Assembly (NCBI RefSeq): GCF_030818795.1
Contig: NZ_JAUTAY010000001.1
Coordinates: forward strand, 2,480,001 to 2,544,000
DNA length: 64,000 bases
DNA from: Microbacterium sp. SORGH_AS_0862
Lineage (GTDB): Bacteria > Actinomycetota > Actinomycetes > Actinomycetales > Microbacteriaceae
Direction: 5' to 3'
Shown one piece after another: positions 58,691-64,000 of this stretch. The notes under the pieces were generated by a model. The model made no database searches. It was not told where the DNA came from and was given only the letters and a program-made list of their open reading frames with translations. The translations under genes and the position numbers were made by a program. Position 1 is the first letter of the stretch. Every line of letters begins with the position of its first letter.

Positions 58691-60838
58691 ATGGCGAAAA
58701 ATTCGACCGCATTGACTGCCCCGCAGGTGGCAGTGCTCCGCTGGATTGAGGCGGGATGTCCGGAGGGCGTCTACACCGAAGGATGGGAGCATCGGATCGC
58801 TGCGCGCGCTCTCGAACGTCGTGGCCTGGTCAGCATCGGCGGCCGCGGTCCGACCTGGCGCGCCACGATCACCACCTCCGGCCGTTCTTGGCTGGCAGCG
58901 CCGCCGATGCCTGATGTACTGCCGTCCGACTCGGAAGCCGAGGCGTTGATCTCCCGGGTCGTCGAGGCTGGCGGTTCCCTCACAGTCGAAGCGGCGCAGG
59001 GGGACGAACTGAAGTCGCTTGAGCGTCTGGTGCGGGCAACGCTTCTCTCTGGCAATCGTCCTCGAGGGCAGAAGCTGGAGTTATCGGGGAACTGGTACTA
59101 CTCGCGTAGTTCGGAGCGCACTGTGCGGCTGGTGCCGTACTTCGAGGACTTCGTCGAGAAGCATCCGGTGCCCGTACCGGACCGTGTCGGGAAGTACCAC
59201 CCGGTAGTGCGGCACTATCTCGACAGTCGAGACTGGCAGTACGTCTCGAAGGACCACCTCAGCCGGGCTGCTCGGATCCTCCAGGCCATTGCTACCGAGG
59301 CAGAACGACGCGGGCTCACCGTGATCTCACCCAGCAAGGCGAAGAACAACCAGAACAAGCATCAGTCGAGGCCCGTGGACGGACACCTTTGGCTTCAGAC
59401 AGCGCACGGTGAGTACTCCGTCCAGGTACGTGAGGGCGCCGGCAAGGGTGGACGGACGCTGGAGTATCAGGAGCGGTACAACGCCAAACAAGCCAAGTGG
59501 CTCTGGCGAAGGCAGACCGAGTTCATCTCCATAGCCTCGGCGATTTCCGGAGCAGCGGGCACGCCAACTGAGGAGATGCTTGCGAAGTGTCGGTTCAACG
59601 CGGGATTCATGGTCCTTGGTGATCTTGCTGTGGAGTCCAACCCGCCCGATCGCTTGCGCGAGTGGGCACTCTACGATCTTGCAGCTCAGCTAATGGTCGA
59701 CAACAGCGACACACTCGCGTCGGCCTATGTGATACGGGGGAACGCTGGATCGGGTTTCGCCGCGCTTGGCGTAGAAGCCATCCCTGCAGGCGCTGATCTG
59801 GATGTGGTGGGCATCGTTCGGCAGTCGATCTCGGAGCTTGCACCTGAGCTTAGACAGCTCGTGAAGGAGGCGGATGTCAGCGTTGCTGCGCCGACGGGGT
59901 ATTCCTTCGCCCGCCTGTGTGAGGCTTTCCTCGCGATAAGTGACGCGTCCACGACGATCCGCGACGAAGACCCTGAGCTCGTTACGCTGTATACGTACGG
60001 TATCGACACGATCAAGGCGAGCGTGGTAGCGGAGATCGCGCCGCATTCGCACCCGCTCCTTACGCGTGCAGGTGCGGCTTTCAAAGACGTCCTGACTTTT
60101 GTGGAGATGCCGGAGGGAAATCCGCTTCCAACGTTGACTGTCGGTAGAAGCAACGACACGAACGGGTATAACGCGGGGGATGCGATCAGCGTCACAACCA
60201 CAACGTATGGGGCAGCATGCTCGGCGTCGTTCAAGCTGGTCAACGGTGGCTCCGGATACCTCTTGACGGCTGGTCACTGCTACTCTCCCGTTGCGCCCAA
60301 CGGTTCGAACGGTGCAGCGGTACGTAACACCAACAGCTATGTCTCGCCATGCGGCGGATACACCAACGGCATGGGTCATCTCTTGCGATTGGCTGATGTC
60401 ATGACACTTCAGTTCGGCCGACTGCTCTCCCGCTCGATCATCGTTGCGGTGGCCAGCGTGGGGCTTGCCTTCGCTGTGACGGCCTGTGTTGGTCCGGGCG
60501 CTGCAGGCGGGCAGACCGGGCCCACTTCGGCAACGACGGCGACGCCTTCTCCGGCACCATTGATGTCCGTCGAGGAGACCGTCCGTGCCGCGAAGGATTT
60601 CACCACATATGACGATGCCGTGATGGCGTTCCAGCAAGTCAAGGAGGCGGTCGACCGCGAGTGCCTGCCGGGCCTGAGCAACGTGGAGGCAGAAGGAATA
60701 GAGAAGACCTTCGAACTTGACCGCGAGCTTCTCACCACGAAGTCCGGCACCTACAATGCGACCACAGACTTCACGCTCTCTTTCATCCCAACTGTGATCA
60801 CGGTCTGTCTGGGTGGCATCTCCCCCTATGCTCCGTGA
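58691..60838 (+). CDS. Chimeric ORF: hypothetical + serine protease fragment + lipoprotein
   Basis: 715 residues made of three unrelated parts in one frame. Residues 1-290 look like a cytosolic actinobacterial protein with a winged-helix-like start (TAPQVAVLRWIEAGCPEGVY). Residues 290-560 look like the pro-region and first strands of a secreted S1-type protease: SGYLLTAGHCYSP keeps the catalytic His near 530, but the Asp and Ser parts are missing. From about 570 a full lipoprotein signal appears (LAFAVTAC) with its mature domain. Starts leaderless at 58691. Deletions probably fused the pieces; whether a product is made is unknown. Confidence 0.55.
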   Translation: MAKNSTALTAPQVAVLRWIEAGCPEGVYTEGWEHRIAARALERRGLVSIGGRGPTWRATITTSGRSWLAAPPMPDVLPSDSEAEALISRVVEAGGSLTVEAAQGDELKSLERLVRATLLSGNRPRGQKLELSGNWYYSRSSERTVRLVPYFEDFVEKHPVPVPDRVGKYHPVVRHYLDSRDWQYVSKDHLSRAARILQAIATEAERRGLTVISPSKAKNNQNKHQSRPVDGHLWLQTAHGEYSVQVREGAGKGGRTLEYQERYNAKQAKWLWRRQTEFISIASAISGAAGTPTEEMLAKCRFNAGFMVLGDLAVESNPPDRLREWALYDLAAQLMVDNSDTLASAYVIRGNAGSGFAALGVEAIPAGADLDVVGIVRQSISELAPELRQLVKEADVSVAAPTGYSFARLCEAFLAISDASTTIRDEDPELVTLYTYGIDTIKASVVAEIAPHSHPLLTRAGAAFKDVLTFVEMPEGNPLPTLTVGRSNDTNGYNAGDAISVTTTTYGAACSASFKLVNGGSGYLLTAGHCYSPVAPNGSNGAAVRNTNSYVSPCGGYTNGMGHLLRLADVMTLQFGRLLSRSIIVAVASVGLAFAVTACVGPGAAGGQTGPTSATTATPSPAPLMSVEETVRAAKDFTTYDDAVMAFQQVKEAVDRECLPGLSNVEAEGIEKTFELDRELLTTKSGTYNATTDFTLSFIPTVITVCLGGISPYAP
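60401..60838 (+). CDS. Lipoprotein, probable separate gene inside the chimera
   Basis: From ATG 60401: a signal peptide with a lipobox (VTAC, Cys near 31), Thr/Pro linker and a helical domain (SVEETVRAAKDFTTYDDAVM, VEAEGIEKTFELDRELLTTK). It is complete as it stands and could be an independent gene whose start lies in frame with the chimera. Function unknown. Confidence 0.4.
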   Translation: MTLQFGRLLSRSIIVAVASVGLAFAVTACVGPGAAGGQTGPTSATTATPSPAPLMSVEETVRAAKDFTTYDDAVMAFQQVKEAVDRECLPGLSNVEAEGIEKTFELDRELLTTKSGTYNATTDFTLSFIPTVITVCLGGISPYAP

Positions 60839-60911
60839 CGGGGGTTGCCCTGGCAATCGTTTCTGCCCAGAACGTAGACACTCCGGGTCGTTCCCTGGCC
60901 GGTTGAGTTGA

Positions 60912-62381
60912 CTCGGTCCCCTATGCTTCCAGCTTCCAGCTTCCAGCAGGAACGGGCGTTTCCAGCAGGACATTGACCGGGTTGTCGCGGAGCTCGAACG
61001 AAGCATCCAGGAAGCCGAAGGTTTCTACGCCCTCGCATCAGTTCTCCGCTCTACTTACGATGACCTGCAGACGGAGGGTGATAAGGCGATCGCTGCGTAT
61101 GAGACGGCCAAGATCGCCTATGTAGGGCGGGCTCGATACTTCATAGACATACTCCGCGAGAAGCGCCGAAATCCGTTCACGACAACCGCGGTGGTCGATG
61201 ACGTTCCGTTTGATCCACCGTCTGGTGTGCCCGTGATCCGTCCGTTCGAGGGACACGACGACCGCAGTGCGAGACACACGCAGCTTGTGGATGACGCCGC
61301 CAAGCGAGTGGAGATGGCGAAGATCAGCGCCTTTGCTGACGAGTACGTCGAGCGCAACGAGGCGATCCATAGCCGTCGCGAGGCTACTAAGACGCTTGCG
61401 GCAGAGATCACAGAGCTCACAATTTGCATCATCAGGCTCGAGAACGTTGAGACTGACCCGCTTCCGAAGGCCGACGAGCTGACCCGCCACGTTTCTCGGC
61501 TTCTCGGGCGTACCGATCTCGAGTTCCGCATGGACGAAGCAACAACGCGCTACCGCATCGAGCGCAACGGGGCTCCCGCAACTCACCTCAGCGAAGGTGA
61601 GCGCACGGCGATCGCGCTCCTGCACTTCCTAATCGGCGTCCGACAAGACTCGAACGCAGGTGACCCGCCAGTGATCGTCATCGATGACCCTGTCTCGAGC
61701 CTCGATGACTCGATTCTCTTCGGCGTCTCGTCGTACTTATGGGCTGAACTCGTCACCAAGCAGTACGTCAGCCAACTATTCCTGCTCACCCACAAGTTCG
61801 AACTTTTCCGGCAGTGGGTGATCCAGATCGCGAGTGGAAGACGATTCATAGCTGGTGGAGCCACCATCCAAGAGATTCGCATGCGCTACGAGACCGAACG
61901 AGGGGGAGCGCTACACAGGGTGCCCCGCATCGCGACATGGGCAACTGACGAGAAGCTCAGCCGTCGCTTGCGGTCGCTCTACCACTTCTTATTCGCGAAA
62001 GTAGCGACAAGTCTCATCGAATCCAAGGAGGACCTCGGTCTCGCAGAACGTATGGAACTCTTATCTCTCGTTTCCAACGCGGCACGCAAGATGCTCGAAG
62101 GATTCCTGAGCTTCCGCTATCCGCAACACATCGGCAGTTTTCATCATGGCTTACAAGCCGCAATGGCGGATCTTCCCGACGATGCCGTGCGCAATAGAGT
62201 GGAGCGCTACATGCACGCCTATTCGCATAACGAAGAGGGCGATATCTCCGCCGCAGTGGATCCAGCCGAAGTTGGCCCAGTTGTGCAATCGCTGTTCGAG
62301 TTGATGCGAGTAGTGGACGAGAAACACTTCAATGCGATGTGCGTTGCGCTGGAGATCGATTCCGTGACGTTGCTGTCGTGA
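60912..62381 (+). pseudogene. AAA_13/ABC-type ATPase lacking its N-terminal Walker A
   Basis: The frame is open from 60912 to 62381 with no start codon before GTG 61191. It gives a coiled-coil region (DRVVAELERSIQEAEGFYAL), then THLSEGERTAIALLHFLIGV (ABC signature), PVIVIDDPVSSLDDS (Walker B and D-loop) and LFLLTHKFELF (H-loop). Intact relatives, such as the RloC/PrrC-type ATPases of defence islands, have a Walker A at the N-terminus; here it is gone. The beginning lies at three tandem CTTCCAG copies (60926-60946). It is best read as a 5'-truncated remnant. Confidence 0.6.
60926..60946 (+). repeat. Three tandem CTTCCAG copies at the ATPase break
   Basis: CTTCCAG at 60926, 60933 and 60940, followed by a related TTCCAGCAGG twice. 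They sit at the point where the ATPase lost its 5' part. Confidence 0.7.
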
Positions 62382-62464
62382 CATGCATCGATGTGCCCCG
62401 GTAGTGACAATTCAACTGCGTCCTACATACTTAAGCTTGCCTTACGGAGAACGCTGGTTCATAG

Positions 62465-62827
62465 TCAGCGGCATCTATGCCGCGCCTCACAGATTCCACC
62501 TCCCTTGAACAACGAAACCTTCTCGTAGGCCGCGACCAGAACGCGCTGCTCTGGAGTGACGTGCGCCGGCAACCGAACAAGGCCCCGTCGACGGACTATC
62601 TCGTGGAGGGTCGAGGGGTGTACCCTGAGCGCCCTCGCCTGCTCTCGCACGTTCGCACTGCAGCGGTACGCCTCGGCAAAGACCGCGATCGTGGCAGCGT
62701 CGAGGCGCTTCGCTTGTCTCAAAGCGACGGGAGCTTCAGGCCTGCGAACTCCGCTGTGAGCAGCCAACTTACGGAGGTGGGCCGCCCTGCCCGAGTATTT
62801 CGAGTACCCCTGAACGAGCCCCACCAC
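62465..62827 (-). pseudogene. Recombinase-like C-terminal fragment
   Basis: 120 codons: LRQAKRLDAATIAVFAEAYR and VREQARALRVHPSTLHEIVR form a helix-turn-helix like that at the C-terminus of serine recombinases or resolvase-type integrases, followed by RLPAHVTPEQRVLVAAYE. No catalytic Ser domain is present, and the beginning has no clear start. It is probably a remnant of the element that brought in this region. Confidence 0.45.
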
Positions 62828-62978
62828 ATCCGCACTATTCGAACAAGCGGCCCCAAGATCAAGGTCGCTCGCCGTTGCATCGCGAGCGTCATTCGATTGG
62901 CTGGCGCTCGACTCTCATGATCATCGACAGCGTTCCCCAGCCGCGGAGATGTCGATCTCCGCCCCGCCAGGAAGACGC

Positions 62979-63548
62979 TCAGTCCCGCGCGTGCCACTCC
63001 GTCGCTCCGATCTCCTCCTTCGTCACGTCAGCCAGCGAGACCTGGCGCGCGTCGGCAGAGTTGAGCTGCACGATCCAGTCGGGGCAAGGGACGTCGCGGA
63101 TCCGCGCGACCGCGGCAACGGCGTCAACCCGAAGCGTGCCGCAGCCGAACTGGACTGTCGATTCGCTGTACAAGCCAGCATTCACCTGCGAGATCGCTGG
63201 AACGAAGATGTCGACGGACGTCGCATCCAAGCTGGTGGAGAAACCGTAGATCGTCGACGCGCGCCGCTCGTGCTCGGCCGTGAGTTGCTCCTCCGGTGTC
63301 AGGAACACGTGCGCAGCGAGCGGCAGGAGGTCAGTTCTTGTGACGACACCGTACTCTGCCGAGAGCGCTGCATCCATCAGACCTTGAGCGATGAAGTCCA
63401 CCCTTACGGCGATGCCTTGTGCGGCGCCCCGCTCCGATGCTCCATAAGGCGTCGAGATCGTGCCGCACGCTGTGAGCAGCAGCGACCCAGCTGCCGCGAT
63501 CATCGCCACAGCGGCGCTACGTCGTACCCGCAGAGATCGGCGTTTCAT
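62979..63548 (-). CDS. Lipoprotein of unknown function
   Basis: 189 residues. Basic n-region (KRRSLRVRRS), hydrophobic helix and a lipobox LLTAC (Cys near 28). The mature part is mixed (GIAVRVDFIAQGLMDAALSA, then STVQFGCGTLRVDAVAAV). No family recognised. ATG 63548 overlaps the stop of the 134-residue gene upstream (ATGA), so the two are a pair. Confidence 0.7.
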   Translation of the reverse strand: MKRRSLRVRRSAAVAMIAAAGSLLLTACGTISTPYGASERGAAQGIAVRVDFIAQGLMDAALSAEYGVVTRTDLLPLAAHVFLTPEEQLTAEHERRASTIYGFSTSLDATSVDIFVPAISQVNAGLYSESTVQFGCGTLRVDAVAAVARIRDVPCPDWIVQLNSADARQVSLADVTKEEIGATEWHARD

Positions 63549-63949
63549 GGTCGCTCGCTGCGGTGAGGGACGACCCATGTTCGGAACTCGTCCCAGGCGA
63601 GACTGCGACCGCCGGAGTGGTAACGGAAGAAGAACGCGTATTCCCCGGCGTCGTCCGCATTGCCGTCGTCGCTGATCTGTCGCTGTAGTCCCGCCCACCA
63701 CAACGACTGCACGGTCGTTCGGCGCGGCCAGGACACCCCGTCGATCTCGATCACGGCGAGCAGCCGTCCCGTGCTGTCTTCCAATGTCCAGGCGACGCGG
63801 CCCGCGACAGACGCGAGGTAGAACCCGTCGACGGCACGGACGATCACTTCGCCGAGTGTCGCATCGTCCGGCATCTCCCAGGTCTCGGCGTGGCTCTCGA
63901 CATCGTCTCCCATCGCGACGGAGTCGCGGTCGACGTTGATCCTCAGCAC
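63545..63949 (-). CDS. Hypothetical protein coupled to the lipoprotein gene
   Basis: 134 residues, soluble: PDDATLGEVIVRAVDGFYLA, VAWTLEDSTGRLLAVIEIDG and EYAFFFRYHSGGRSLAWDEF. The alternating strands and aromatic residues recall small immunity-like proteins, but no named family fits. It starts with GTG 63949, leaderless: TAACCT (63956-63961), 6 nt, GTG. Confidence 0.62.
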   Translation of the reverse strand: MLRINVDRDSVAMGDDVESHAETWEMPDDATLGEVIVRAVDGFYLASVAGRVAWTLEDSTGRLLAVIEIDGVSWPRRTTVQSLWWAGLQRQISDDGNADDAGEYAFFFRYHSGGRSLAWDEFRTWVVPHRSERP

Positions 63950-63955
63950 GGGGCC

Positions 63956-63961
63956 AGGTTA
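63956..63961 (-). promoter_or_regulatory. Leaderless -10 hexamer of the 134-residue gene
   Basis: Minus strand TAACCT, 6 nt, GTG 63949. The last 39 nt of the window (63962-64000) show no gene. Confidence 0.55.
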
Positions 63962-64000
63962 GCGAACCCGTCACCCCGCTGGTCTTGCAGCGCTGCGACG

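Overview
The window is high-GC actinobacterial DNA, most likely from Microbacteriaceae and probably Microbacterium. This rests on strong G/C bias at third codon positions, frequent GTG starts, many leaderless genes (a TANNNT -10 hexamer 6-7 nt before the start codon), the LAATG/LPATG cell-wall anchor signals, and the order acs - 6C-type small RNA - tad pilus genes - topA - tmk - holB - tRNA-Thr. No species can be named from the sequence alone.

Positions 1-22,200 are mostly conserved chromosome. They hold a PASTA-domain penicillin-binding protein with a metallophosphoesterase, a DUF4177/RidA pair, a LAATG-anchored surface protein, an HTH protein with a membrane domain, acetyl-CoA synthetase, a candidate 6C small RNA, a compact tad locus (ATPase, TadB/C-like, Flp-like pilin, two TadE-like proteins), topA-tmk-holB, an exported TAP-type hydrolase, tRNA-Thr(CGT), an MMPL transporter and a nicotinamidase-like hydrolase.

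Positions 22,200-47,350 mix envelope, metabolic and stress genes: a purple-acid-phosphatase-like protein, a DUF916 protein, HupE with an LPATG protein, an NhaA-thioredoxin fusion, two alpha/beta hydrolases, a glycosyltransferase-CDGSH-iron redox enzyme operon, a BLUF photoreceptor, a zinc-ribbon protein, a DUF1345 protein with a tiny leaderless upstream ORF, a TetR/NAD(P)-binding divergent pair with three operator repeats, a 1,407-residue multidomain surface protein, a CopB-type metal ATPase behind a CsoR-like box, a cupin regulator-YbaK pair and tRNA-Lys(TTT).

From tRNA-Lys to the right edge the window looks like an accessory island: small genes without conserved neighbours, Lsr2, a SIR2-like protein, secreted proteins and several broken genes. 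Its core is a type VII-secretion toxin cassette (55.2-58.6 kb): sigma factor, WXG100-like protein, a frameshifted toxin with a PD-(D/E)XK-like C-terminus, an Imm1-like immunity protein and a second WXG100 protein. It is followed by an in-frame chimera of three unrelated gene pieces, an AAA/ABC ATPase lacking its Walker A domain, and a recombinase-like fragment. No CRISPR array, intact IS element, intact integrase or T7SS core gene is visible.
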